From: Bacillota bacterium
GTDB taxonomy: Bacteria; Bacillota; Clostridia; Oscillospirales; Ruminococcaceae
Direction: 5' to 3'
Length of the DNA stretch: 40,412 bases
NCBI GenBank assembly: GCA_023391005.1
Contig: JAEWBS010000107.1
Location: forward strand, 1-40,412
Each line of letters opens with the position of its first letter. The first letter of the stretch is position 1. The translations under genes were made by a program, and so were the position numbers. The notes below the pieces were generated by a model that saw only the letters and a list, made by a program, of their open reading frames with translations, was not told where the DNA came from and did no database searches. Below are positions 1 through 7,897 of the stretch, in pieces.

Positions 1-1361
1 AAGAGGCGGGCATCTTAAACAGCGCCAAGCTCAACGTTCAAAAGGCGGGGGATGTTGTCCGCATGGGCGATATCTCGGTCGAGTTCATCGCGGTCAACCA
101 CTCGATTCCCGACGCCTGCGGCTTTGCGATCTTTACGCCCGCCGGTACGCTGGTACACACCGGCGACTTTAAAATCGATTATACGCCGGTTGACGGTCAA
201 ATGATCGATCTCGCGCGCTTCGGCGAGTTGGGCCGCCACGGTGTGCTCGCGCTGATGTCCGACTCGACCAACGCCGAGCGCCCCGGCATGACGCCGAGCG
301 AGCGCCGCGTAGGTGAATCGTTCGAGATGCTGTTTAAAAAAGCGGGCGACCGCCGCATCATCGTCGCGTCATTCTCTTCTAATGTGCATCGCATCCAGCA
401 GGTCATTGACACCGCTGTGCGCCACGGCCGCAAGGTCGTCGTTTCCGGGCGCAGTATGGAAAATGTGACCTCAAAGGCGATGGAGCTCGGTTATCTCAAA
501 GCACCGCAGGGCACGGTCATTGACCTTGACCACATGCGCGGCATTCCCGACGAGCAGATCGTCATCATGACCACCGGCAGTCAGGGCGAGCCGATGAGCG
601 CGCTGACCCGCATGGCGCGCGGCGACCACCGCAAAATCAGCGTTACCGGGCACGATTTTATTATCATCTCAGCCACGCCGATTCCCGGCAATGAAAAGCT
701 GGTCGGTAAGGTCATCAACGACCTTATGACGCTCGGAGCCGAGGTTATCTACGAGAGCATCATGGGCATCCACGTGTCGGGCCACGCCTGCCGCGAGGAG
801 ATTCGCACCATTTTAGGGCTGACCAAGCCGAAGTTTTTTATCCCGGTGCACGGCGAATATAAGCATCTGGTCAAAAACCGCGAGCTGGCGATTGAAATGG
901 GCGTCGAGCCCGATCACATCGTCGTTAGCGAGACCGGCCGCGTCATCGAGTTGACCGCAGATTCGGCCAAGGCGGTGACGACGGTACAGTCGGGCGCCGT
1001 CATGGTCGACGGCATCGGCATCGGCGACGTCGGCAGCATCGTGCTGCGCGACCGCAAGCTGCTGGCCGAGGAGGGGCTGATCATCGCCGTTGCGGCGATC
1101 GACGCCAAAACCGGCGCTGTCATTTCCGGACCGGACATCGTCTCGCGCGGGTTTGTGTATGTGCGCGAATCCGAAGAACTGTTGACCAGCGCCAAGCAGG
1201 TCTGCAAGCAGGCACTCAGCAGCACCGCCAACGCACAGGGAGGCCGCGAGTGGTCCAACCTCAAGCAGGCGGTCAGAGACCAGCTCGGGGGCTTTCTCTA
1301 TACTAAAACCAAGCGCCGACCTATGATTCTGCCGATTATTCAGGAGATACAGGTGCCGTAA
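1..1361 (+). CDS. rnjA: Ribonuclease J (3' part, start lies before the window)
   Basis: The reading frame is open from base 3 and runs to TAA at 1359-1361, giving about 452 residues of a protein that is usually near 555. The missing N-terminus would carry the HxHxDH metal motif. Visible are a metallo-beta-lactamase/beta-CASP core (MSDSTNAERPG, the TTGSQGEP loop, and SGHACREE), the HGEYKHL motif with its conserved His, and the RNase J C-terminal domain ending in RRPMILPII. RNase J is a 5'-3' exonuclease and endonuclease that turns over mRNA and matures rRNA in Gram-positives. A strong terminator follows at 1532-1573. The family call is firm. The J1 versus J2 assignment is not, so the symbol rnjA is used by convention. 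Confidence 0.93.
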   Translation, partial: EAGILNSAKLNVQKAGDVVRMGDISVEFIAVNHSIPDACGFAIFTPAGTLVHTGDFKIDYTPVDGQMIDLARFGELGRHGVLALMSDSTNAERPGMTPSERRVGESFEMLFKKAGDRRIIVASFSSNVHRIQQVIDTAVRHGRKVVVSGRSMENVTSKAMELGYLKAPQGTVIDLDHMRGIPDEQIVIMTTGSQGEPMSALTRMARGDHRKISVTGHDFIIISATPIPGNEKLVGKVINDLMTLGAEVIYESIMGIHVSGHACREEIRTILGLTKPKFFIPVHGEYKHLVKNRELAIEMGVEPDHIVVSETGRVIELTADSAKAVTTVQSGAVMVDGIGIGDVGSIVLRDRKLLAEEGLIIAVAAIDAKTGAVISGPDIVSRGFVYVRESEELLTSAKQVCKQALSSTANAQGGREWSNLKQAVRDQLGGFLYTKTKRRPMILPIIQEIQVP

Positions 1362-1531
1362 TTTTGGCGGCATTTGGCCTTTCAAGTTTGTTCCTGAACA
1401 AGCGATACCCATCATCAAGCGGAAAGATCGTGCGCCGACGGCGAAAATAGAAGCATCGTCGGGGACTAAAATCCCGCGTTGAAGTTAAAGCGTTCTTTTA
1501 CGCGCCGATGTGCGCTGAAATTTTACCCTTC

Positions 1532-1573
1532 GGCAAAACAAAAACGGGCAATTCTGCCCGTTTTTGTTTTGCC
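1532..1573 (+). terminator. Strong intrinsic terminator after rnjA
   Basis: Perfect 19-bp inverted repeat, 1532-1550 pairing with 1555-1573, with a four-base ATTC loop. The GC core (ACGGGCA/TGCCCGT) is flanked by A-rich and T-rich arms, so the U-tract is part of the stem. The symmetry would let it act in either direction. It closes the rnjA transcript and overlaps the next promoter's -35 box. Confidence 0.9.
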
Positions 1574-1597
1574 ATTTTGGAACAGAAGTGCTATAAT
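1569..1597 (+). promoter_or_regulatory. Sigma-A type promoter for gdpP
   Basis: TTGCCA (1569-1574), a 17-base spacer, and TATAAT (1592-1597). This is five of six at -35 and a perfect -10. The -35 hexamer lies inside the 3' arm of the rnjA terminator. Transcription would begin near 1604 and leave a leader of about 200 bases. Confidence 0.7.
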
Positions 1598-1674
1598 TAA
1601 TCAATACGTCACCTGTTCACCCTGTTATACCGATCTTCAATTAATATAGTGGCATAGATTGGCGTGCAGATTTT

Positions 1675-1785
1675 ATGTCTTTTAGTGCAAGGAGAAAGCT
1701 GGCTGACACCACCGCTCTTGATGCTGATGCAGGGCGTAAAATTTGCCTTCAGGATATTTACGCTTATATTGAAGGTACGTATTAG
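1675..1785 (+). CDS. Possible 36-residue leader ORF before gdpP
   Basis: ATG at 1675 opens a frame of 36 codons ending in TAG at 1783-1785, 22 bases before the gdpP start. The product begins MSFSARRKLADTT and ends AYIEGTY. No good ribosome binding site precedes the ATG, and I do not recognise the product. It lies wholly inside the transcript expected from the 1569-1597 promoter, so it could be a leader peptide, a small protein, or chance. An internal AGGAG (1690-1694) shows that other starts are possible. Confidence 0.25.
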   Translation: MSFSARRKLADTTALDADAGRKICLQDIYAYIEGTY

Positions 1786-1807
1786 ACTTTTGACATAGGA
1801 GAATGTG

Positions 1808-3787
1808 ATGAGACAGAAAAATAGGCTCTACCGACCTGTCTTTTATCTGATGCTTGTTGAACTGGCGGCGGTCTGTCTGGCTGCGCTATATTTTCATATT
1901 ACCTGTTTTTATGTAGTAACGGCTATTTCCTTGGCGACGCTCGGCTTGGCGATGCTGTATATGGTGCGGGCCGACCGGGAGATTGATCGCTTTGTGGCTC
2001 AAATCGGCGAAGAAATCGGTAAAATGCAGAGCGATACACTCGTCTCGCTGCCGATGCCGGTGTTGGTGGCGGATGATAAGGGCGAGCTGCTTTGGTATAA
2101 CAACTATTGCCGGACGCACCTGTTTTCAGACGGTGACCGCTATGGCGCGCAGGTCGGTGACATTCTCGGCGAAGCAAGCGAAGAGGAAGAGCGTTTTTCG
2201 ATTGAATTCAAGGGCCGCTCTTACACCGTCTATTCGGTTCGCAGCCTGCGCGGTAAAAGTCCGGCAATGTCGGACGAACGCGCGCTGATTGTCTACTATC
2301 TGTGCGACGATACCGATTTAAAACGTGACGCGGCACAGTATTGGGCGTCCCGCCCCTCGATGCTGGCCATCATGATCGACAGCTTGGATGAGGCGCTTCA
2401 GGACGCCAAGGAGAACGAGCGCTCACAGCTGATGGCGCAGGTGGAATATGTCATTGAACAATTTGTGGGCGATTACGACGGTTTTGTCATCAAGACCGAC
2501 CGCGACCGCTTCTTTGCGGTGATAGAAGAACGCCATATGCCCGGCATTGTTGAAAAGCGCTTTGCGCTGCTTGACCGTGTGCGCGCGCTGTCGAGCGTCG
2601 ATAAAATTCCGGTGACGCTCTCAATTGGCGTTGCGCGCAATGTCGACTCCTACCCCGAGGGTGAACAGGCCGCGCGTCAGGCGCTGGATATGGCGCAGGG
2701 CCGCGGCGGCGATCAGGCCGCCGTCAAGACGCCCAACGGTTACGATTTTTACGGCGGCGTTTCAAAGGGTATTGAGAAGCGCACCAAGGTTAAAACCCGC
2801 ATTGTGGCCACCGCGCTGGCCGAGCTGATCGAATCAAGCTCGAATGTCATCCTCATGGGGCACAAGTTTGCCGATCTTGACAGCCTTGGCGCGGCGGTTG
2901 GCCTGCTGCGACCGATCCGGCAGATGGGTAAACCTGCCGTCGTCGCGATCAACCGTACGCGCAACCTTGTCGGCACGCTCATTGAACGGCTTGAGAAAAA
3001 CGGCTATGAAAACAGCTTTTTAAACCCGTTCGATCTCATGGATACCATCACGCCCAACACGCTGCTCATCATTGTGGATACCCATCTTGAGCATGTGCTC
3101 GAATCCTCCGAGCTGTATCGCGCCTGCAAGAATGTCGCGATTATTGATCATCATCGCCGCATGGTCGGCTATATCGACAACGCGGTCATCTTCTACCACG
3201 AGCCCTACGCGTCGTCCGCCTCCGAGATGGTCACCGAGCTGATCCAATACATCGGCGACAAGCAGCGCATCACCCGTGTGGAAGCCGAGGCGCTGCTGGC
3301 CGGTATTATGCTCGACACCCGCAATTTTGTCATCCGCACCGGCGTGCGCACCTTTGAGGCGGCGGCCTATCTGCGGCGTCAGGGCGCCGACACCGTCGAG
3401 GTACGAAAGCTCTTCTCCTCGTCGATGGATTTTTATCAGCAGCGGGCGCGGGTCGTCTCCTCAGCCGAGATCTATCACCGTTGCGCCATTGCCTCAGCGG
3501 CCTCAATAGGCGAGAACATTAAGCTGATCGCCCCGCAGGCTGCCGACGAGCTGCTGAACATCAGCGGTGTCGACGCGTCGTTTGTGCTGTATGAATACGA
3601 CGACGGCATCACGATTTCGGCGCGCTCAATGGGCAAGCTGAATGTTCAGGTGATTATGGAGGCGCTGGGCGGCGGCGGCCACCAGACAATGGCCGCAACC
3701 CAGATTCCGACGATATCGATGGAGGACGCGCGTCAGAAGCTGTTTGAAGCGATTGAAGAATACGCGCAGCAGAATCACCTCAGTTAA
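1808..3787 (+). CDS. gdpP: GdpP-family cyclic-di-AMP phosphodiesterase
   Basis: The protein has 659 residues, the usual length for GdpP/YybT. Two N-terminal membrane helices (about residues 8-52) are followed by a PAS domain, a degenerate GGDEF domain (about 170-310) without an intact GGDEF motif, and a DHH/DHHA1 phosphodiesterase. The DHH signature is at residues 447-449 (IIDHHRR), and the C-terminal GGGGHQ motif is at about 621-626. Members cleave c-di-AMP to pApA and so control osmolyte transport and wall homeostasis. ATG at 1808 is chosen over GTG at 1805 because of spacing to AGGAGA (1797-1802). The order gdpP-rplI-dnaB is classic for Firmicutes. Confidence 0.93.
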   Translation: MRQKNRLYRPVFYLMLVELAAVCLAALYFHITCFYVVTAISLATLGLAMLYMVRADREIDRFVAQIGEEIGKMQSDTLVSLPMPVLVADDKGELLWYNNYCRTHLFSDGDRYGAQVGDILGEASEEEERFSIEFKGRSYTVYSVRSLRGKSPAMSDERALIVYYLCDDTDLKRDAAQYWASRPSMLAIMIDSLDEALQDAKENERSQLMAQVEYVIEQFVGDYDGFVIKTDRDRFFAVIEERHMPGIVEKRFALLDRVRALSSVDKIPVTLSIGVARNVDSYPEGEQAARQALDMAQGRGGDQAAVKTPNGYDFYGGVSKGIEKRTKVKTRIVATALAELIESSSNVILMGHKFADLDSLGAAVGLLRPIRQMGKPAVVAINRTRNLVGTLIERLEKNGYENSFLNPFDLMDTITPNTLLIIVDTHLEHVLESSELYRACKNVAIIDHHRRMVGYIDNAVIFYHEPYASSASEMVTELIQYIGDKQRITRVEAEALLAGIMLDTRNFVIRTGVRTFEAAAYLRRQGADTVEVRKLFSSSMDFYQQRARVVSSAEIYHRCAIASAASIGENIKLIAPQAADELLNISGVDASFVLYEYDDGITISARSMGKLNVQVIMEALGGGGHQTMAATQIPTISMEDARQKLFEAIEEYAQQNHLS

Positions 3788-3844
3788 AACGTTTATCTGT
3801 TCTTGTTTTGTTGTTTAAACTTAAACGCGGGAGGTACACTTAAA

Positions 3845-4288
3845 ATGAAGGTCATTTTATTAGCGGATGTTAAGGGCACCGGCAAAAAGGGCGAGCTGCA
3901 TGAGGTTTCGGATGGATATGCCCGCAACTTTTTGTTGCCTAAAAAACTGGCGCAGCCCGCCACCACGCAGGCGGTCGGCGAGATGAAGGCCAAGCAGGAG
4001 TCGGTGGCGCATCATGCCGAGGTTGAGCGGCAGAACGCCGAGGCGCTGGCCAAGCGCCTCAACGCGATGACCGTTACCGTGCATGCCAAGGGCGGCGCGG
4101 GCGGCAGACTGTTTGGCGCCGTCACCACCAAGGAAATTGCCGACGCCATGACCGAGCAGCTCGGAATAGCGATCGACAAGAAAAAGGTGTCGATCGATGG
4201 GGATATCAAGGCCTACGGTGAGTACGAGGCGGTTGTCAAGCTGCATGCGGGCATCTCGGCCAAGGCGAAGGTTGTTGTTTGCGAATAG
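3845..4288 (+). CDS. rplI: Large-subunit ribosomal protein L9
   Basis: 147 residues, the standard size for L9. The N-terminal domain starts MKVILLADVKGTGKKGEL and includes the rRNA-binding signature GYARNFLLPKKLA. A long connecting helix follows, then a C-terminal domain with GGRLFGAVTTKEIADA. ATG 3845 is supported by GGGAGG at 3830-3835 and by homology. An in-frame start at 3803 would only add an AT-rich tail. It lies 57 bases after gdpP and probably shares its transcript. Confidence 0.96.
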   Translation: MKVILLADVKGTGKKGELHEVSDGYARNFLLPKKLAQPATTQAVGEMKAKQESVAHHAEVERQNAEALAKRLNAMTVTVHAKGGAGGRLFGAVTTKEIADAMTEQLGIAIDKKKVSIDGDIKAYGEYEAVVKLHAGISAKAKVVVCE

Positions 4289-4461
4289 GCCTTAATCGCT
4301 AATAATAGCTGCAAAACGGTTATTATTATCGGAAAAAGTGCAACGGCTTGCCCCTTTGCGGGGCTTGCTGCCTTTGATGTACTTGTTTTACCGCATCGCG
4401 CAGCGGCTTACCGTCGTTTGGGCGTGGGTATACCGTTTGATGACATTTATAGTATCTTATC

Positions 4462-4489
4462 GCCGTGGGGAGAATCTTCTCCCGACGGC
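4462..4489 (+). terminator. Hairpin between rplI and dnaB (possible attenuator)
   Basis: GCCGT-G-GGGAGA, loop ATCT, TCTCCC-G-ACGGC: 11 paired bases around one G-G mismatch, followed by TGGTTTTAG. The T-run is short, so this may be a weak terminator or an RNA processing site that lowers dnaB expression relative to rplI. Confidence 0.45.
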
Positions 4490-4537
4490 TGGTTTTAGCC
4501 ATGCGTTTTGAAATTTTACAGCAGGGGAGGTCTTGGG

Positions 4538-5911
4538 GTGGCGCAAAAATTTGACGGCTATTTCGGCGCGACGCCGCAGGAGCTCCCCTATAATCTTGAG
4601 GCGGAACAGTCGGTGCTTGGCGCGGTGCTCATCGACGCGCAGTGTGTGCCCGAGATACTCAAATATCTAAAGCCTGAGAGCTTTTACCGCCAGCAGCACC
4701 GCGAGATTTTTTCGATCATCATGCGCATGTTTATTGCCTCTGAGACGATCGACTTCATCACGATTTTAGAGCAGGTCTGCCGTGAGGACGTCTTCCCGAC
4801 CGATCAGGACGCGAAGATTTATCTGACGCAGCTTGCACAGGTGGTGCCGACGGCGGGCAACGCCGAGGCCTACGCCCGCATCGTCCGCGAGAAATATTAT
4901 CTGCGCAGCCTGATTTCCACCTTTGAGCAGGTTGTCGGCGCTTCCCGTGAGGGGAATACCGACGCGAATCTGCTGATGGATATGGCCGAGCAGGGCATTT
5001 ACGATTTGCGTCAGGGGCGAGATTCCTCCGGCTTTACGCATATCAAGGACGTCATCGCGGGAACCTATGACCGTTTACAACGCTTGAGCGGTGAGGACCG
5101 CGAGCAGTATGTCGGCATTCCGACCGGTTATCCGCTGCTCGATAACGTGATCATGGGCCTGAACAAATCCGATCTTCTGGTGTTGGCGGCCCGTCCCGGC
5201 ATGGGCAAGACCGCCTTTGCGCTCAACATTGCGATGAATGTCGCCAAACAGAAGCGCAAGGTTGCGATTTTCTCACTCGAAATGAGCAACGAGCAGCTCG
5301 TCGAGCGCCTGATCTCCTCCGAGGGGTTGATCGCCTCCGAGAATCTGCACAAGGGCAACATCTCGCTTGAGGACTGGGAGAAGATCGCCGTCGCGACCCA
5401 GCGGCTGACCCCGCTGCCCATTTATCTCGACGACACCGCAGGCATACATATCGGCGAAATGAAGGGCAAGCTGCGCCGGCTGCGCGACGTTTCACTGGTT
5501 GTCATCGATTATCTCCAGCTCATGACCGGCGGCGACGGCAGCAAACCCCGCAGCGAAAACCGCGTTCAAGAGGTTTCGGAGATGACGCGTTCACTTAAAA
5601 TCATGGCCAAGGAGTTCAACGTGCCGGTCATCGTGCTCTCGCAGCTCTCGCGCGGACCCGAAACCCGTACCGACCGGCGGCCAATGCTCTCAGACCTGCG
5701 CGAATCCGGCTCTATCGAGCAGGACGCCGACATTGTCATGATGCTTTACCGCGCGGCCTATTATGCCAAAAACGACCCGAACGTGCCGCAGGGCGAGGCC
5801 GAATGTATCGTGGCCAAAAACCGCCATGGCACCACCGGCAGCGTCAAATTCGGCTGGGACGGCGCGCATACGACCTTCACAACACCGGAGCTTACACGGG
5901 ATGATGGATAG
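4538..5911 (+). CDS. dnaB: Replicative DNA helicase DnaB (DnaC in Bacillus naming)
   Basis: About 457 residues. The N-terminal primase-interacting domain contains NLEAEQSVLGA. The RecA-like C-terminal domain carries Walker A (ARPGMGKTAF, K224), Walker B (VVIDYLQLM) and an arginine-rich tail with KNRHGTTG. It unwinds DNA ahead of the replisome as a hexamer loaded at the origin. GTG 4538 is chosen because AGGGGAGG (4523-4530) sits seven bases upstream. The in-frame TTG at 4508 has no such signal. The end overlaps the tilS start by 11 bases, so the two are translationally coupled. Confidence 0.95.
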   Translation: MAQKFDGYFGATPQELPYNLEAEQSVLGAVLIDAQCVPEILKYLKPESFYRQQHREIFSIIMRMFIASETIDFITILEQVCREDVFPTDQDAKIYLTQLAQVVPTAGNAEAYARIVREKYYLRSLISTFEQVVGASREGNTDANLLMDMAEQGIYDLRQGRDSSGFTHIKDVIAGTYDRLQRLSGEDREQYVGIPTGYPLLDNVIMGLNKSDLLVLAARPGMGKTAFALNIAMNVAKQKRKVAIFSLEMSNEQLVERLISSEGLIASENLHKGNISLEDWEKIAVATQRLTPLPIYLDDTAGIHIGEMKGKLRRLRDVSLVVIDYLQLMTGGDGSKPRSENRVQEVSEMTRSLKIMAKEFNVPVIVLSQLSRGPETRTDRRPMLSDLRESGSIEQDADIVMMLYRAAYYAKNDPNVPQGEAECIVAKNRHGTTGSVKFGWDGAHTTFTTPELTRDDG

Positions 5912-7325
5912 CGTTTTACAAACAATACGGCAGCATTATATGCTCAAGCAGGGCGATAGCGTCATTGTCGGACTTTCCGGCGGTGCGGATTCGGTTGCCC
6001 TGCTTTGCGTTTTGCTAAAACTGCGGGAGACGCTCGGCATAGCCACGCTGTCGGCCTGCCATATCAACCACAACCTGCGCGGCGAAGAAAGCCAGCGCGA
6101 TGCGCATTTTTGTCAGACGCTGTGCAACCGGCTGGGCGTCCCGCTTGTGATTAAAAGCGTCGACGTCGCGGGTTACTGCGCCAAAAGCGGCTGCGGAACC
6201 GAGGAGGGCGCGCGTATTTTACGCTACGAGGCGCTGCAAAATCTGAATCCAGACGCCAAAATCGCGACGGCGCACACGCTGTCGGACAACGCCGAGACGC
6301 TGCTGCTTAATCTTACGCGCGGCGCGGCGCTTGAGGGGCTGTGCGGCATTCCGCCCGTCAGAGACAATATTATCCGCCCGCTGATCAACTGTACCCGCGC
6401 CGAGGTGGAAGCCTATCTTCAAGCTCTGGGGCAGGATTTTGTCACCGACTCGACCAATCTGACCAACGACTATAAGCGCAACCGTGTCCGCCATGAGCTG
6501 ATGCCGCTGTTAAAAGCGCTCAACCCCGCCTTTGAGCAGGCAGCACGCCGCACGACCGACGCGCTGCGCGCTGATAAGGCGCTGCTGGGGCAACTGGCAC
6601 AACAGGCGCTAAATGATGCGGCTCTACCCGATATGCTACCCCCGCTGCCCGATTGGGCCGGGCGTTTAGCCCCGTTTGTGCCGCGACAGAAGTGCTGGTC
6701 GCGCGCGGTGCTGTTAGAGCATCCAAAGCCGGTGCGGCTGCGCTGCTATAAAACACTGCTGGTTGACGCAGGCCAGCGCTACGACGCCGACAGGCTGGCG
6801 CTGGTCGATGCGCTACTGCTGTCCGGCAGCGGCGGCGTGCAGCTTGACAGCCACAGTACGCTGCGCTGTAGCGGTGAAACGCTTTATCTGGATACGCTGG
6901 TCGATCCGCCCCGGGTAAACACGCGGCGAATTTTGCTTTCAGACGACAAAATTCAGGCTGTGATACCGCTTTTTGGCGGCCACAGTCTGCGAATTTGGGA
7001 AATAGATAGAACAGAGATAAAATTTTTTGTAAATAAGCGCAGTTTGCAATTTAAAAACGCTATTGACTGTGATAGAATGAGTAAGATTATCACCCTGCGG
7101 TCACGTGCGGCGGGTGATAGAATCGCGCTTGCGGGGCATAATTGCACACAATCGCTAAAAAAGCTGCTCAATGCAATGGCTGTTCCGACGCCGCTTCGAG
7201 ACGGCCTGATCGTTTTAAGTGACGAACAGGGCCCTGTCTGGATCGAAGGGCTTGGCGTCAGCGAACGGGCTGCTGTTTCATACGATACCCGACGCGCAGC
7301 GCTGATCACAATACAGGAGGAATGA
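5901..7325 (+). CDS. tilS: tRNA(Ile)-lysidine synthase
   Basis: 474 residues. The N-type ATP pyrophosphatase PP-loop SGGADS is at residues 26-31, followed by the family motifs HINHNLRGEES, CGTEEGARILRYEAL and the IIRPL segment, then the C-terminal TilS domain (RSRAAGDRI). It converts C34 of the AUA-decoding tRNA-Ile to lysidine and is essential. The start is ATG 5901 or ATG 5904, inside the end of dnaB. The gene precedes hpt and ftsH as in many Firmicutes. Confidence 0.93.
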   Translation: MMDSVLQTIRQHYMLKQGDSVIVGLSGGADSVALLCVLLKLRETLGIATLSACHINHNLRGEESQRDAHFCQTLCNRLGVPLVIKSVDVAGYCAKSGCGTEEGARILRYEALQNLNPDAKIATAHTLSDNAETLLLNLTRGAALEGLCGIPPVRDNIIRPLINCTRAEVEAYLQALGQDFVTDSTNLTNDYKRNRVRHELMPLLKALNPAFEQAARRTTDALRADKALLGQLAQQALNDAALPDMLPPLPDWAGRLAPFVPRQKCWSRAVLLEHPKPVRLRCYKTLLVDAGQRYDADRLALVDALLLSGSGGVQLDSHSTLRCSGETLYLDTLVDPPRVNTRRILLSDDKIQAVIPLFGGHSLRIWEIDRTEIKFFVNKRSLQFKNAIDCDRMSKIITLRSRAAGDRIALAGHNCTQSLKKLLNAMAVPTPLRDGLIVLSDEQGPVWIEGLGVSERAAVSYDTRRAALITIQEE

Positions 7326-7331
7326 CAAAAG

Positions 7332-7871
7332 GTGCAAAACGATATTGAGAAGATTCTTATTTCTGAAGAGGAACTCAGAAATAAGGTCGCGGAGTTAGGT
7401 CGCCAGATTTCAGAGGACTATAAGGATAAAAACCTGATGATGGTCAGCGTGCTCAAGGGCTCGGTCGTTTTCATGGCCGATCTGATGCGCGCCATTACCG
7501 TTCCGGCCTCGATCGACTTCATGTCGGTTTCGAGCTACGGCAGCGGCGTCAAGACGACCGGCGTCGTCCGAATCATCAAGGATCTTGACGAGGCGCTCAC
7601 CGGCAAGGACATTCTGATCGTCGAGGATATTCTCGACTCGGGCATGACGCTTAGCTATCTTAAAGAGCATATCGGCGCGAAGGATGCCCGAAGCATCCGC
7701 ATCGCGACGCTGCTCGATAAGCCCGAGCGCCGCCGCGTCAACATTGTGCCGGATTATAAGGGCTTTGTCGTTCCCGATGAATTTGTGGTCGGCTACGGCC
7801 TCGATTATGATGAAAAGTATCGCAATCTTCCATATGTGGGCATTCTCAAGCCCTGCGTATATGAAAAATAA
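7332..7871 (+). CDS. hpt: Hypoxanthine phosphoribosyltransferase
   Basis: 179 residues, a typical length. The PRPP-binding loop VEDILDSGMTL starts at residue 97. The N-terminal part has the family's VLKGSVVFMADLMRAI, and the flexible-loop SYGSG follows. It salvages hypoxanthine and guanine to IMP and GMP. The start is GTG 7332 with AGGAGG at 7315-7320, which also spans the tilS stop. In Bacillus this protein is functionally linked to TilS and FtsH, and the adjacency is kept here. Confidence 0.93.
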   Translation: MQNDIEKILISEEELRNKVAELGRQISEDYKDKNLMMVSVLKGSVVFMADLMRAITVPASIDFMSVSSYGSGVKTTGVVRIIKDLDEALTGKDILIVEDILDSGMTLSYLKEHIGAKDARSIRIATLLDKPERRRVNIVPDYKGFVVPDEFVVGYGLDYDEKYRNLPYVGILKPCVYEK

Positions 7872-7897
7872 ATTATTTTTAGCAGGGAGTGTAACGA

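Larger units (their letters stand above)
1362..1807 (+). other. 446-base intergenic region between rnjA and gdpP
   Basis: It holds about 170 bases after the rnjA stop with short hairpins but no recognisable gene, then the terminator at 1532-1573, a strong promoter at 1569-1597, and a roughly 200-base leader for gdpP that contains one short open frame at 1675-1785. I recognise no known riboswitch class in the leader. Confidence 0.6.

Noticed and set aside
1389..1402. LexA-like site TTGTTC-CT-GAACAA
   Set aside because: Half-sites are in the wrong order for the Gram-positive SOS box (GAAC-N4-GTTC). It is just a small hairpin.
813..1418. 201-residue minus-strand open frame opposite rnjA
   Set aside because: It is a shadow of the RNase J frame, has no ribosome site and no recognisable motifs.
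4340..4380. GCCCC/GGGGC hairpin after rplI as a terminator
   Set aside because: Five base pairs and no T-tract. Not convincing.
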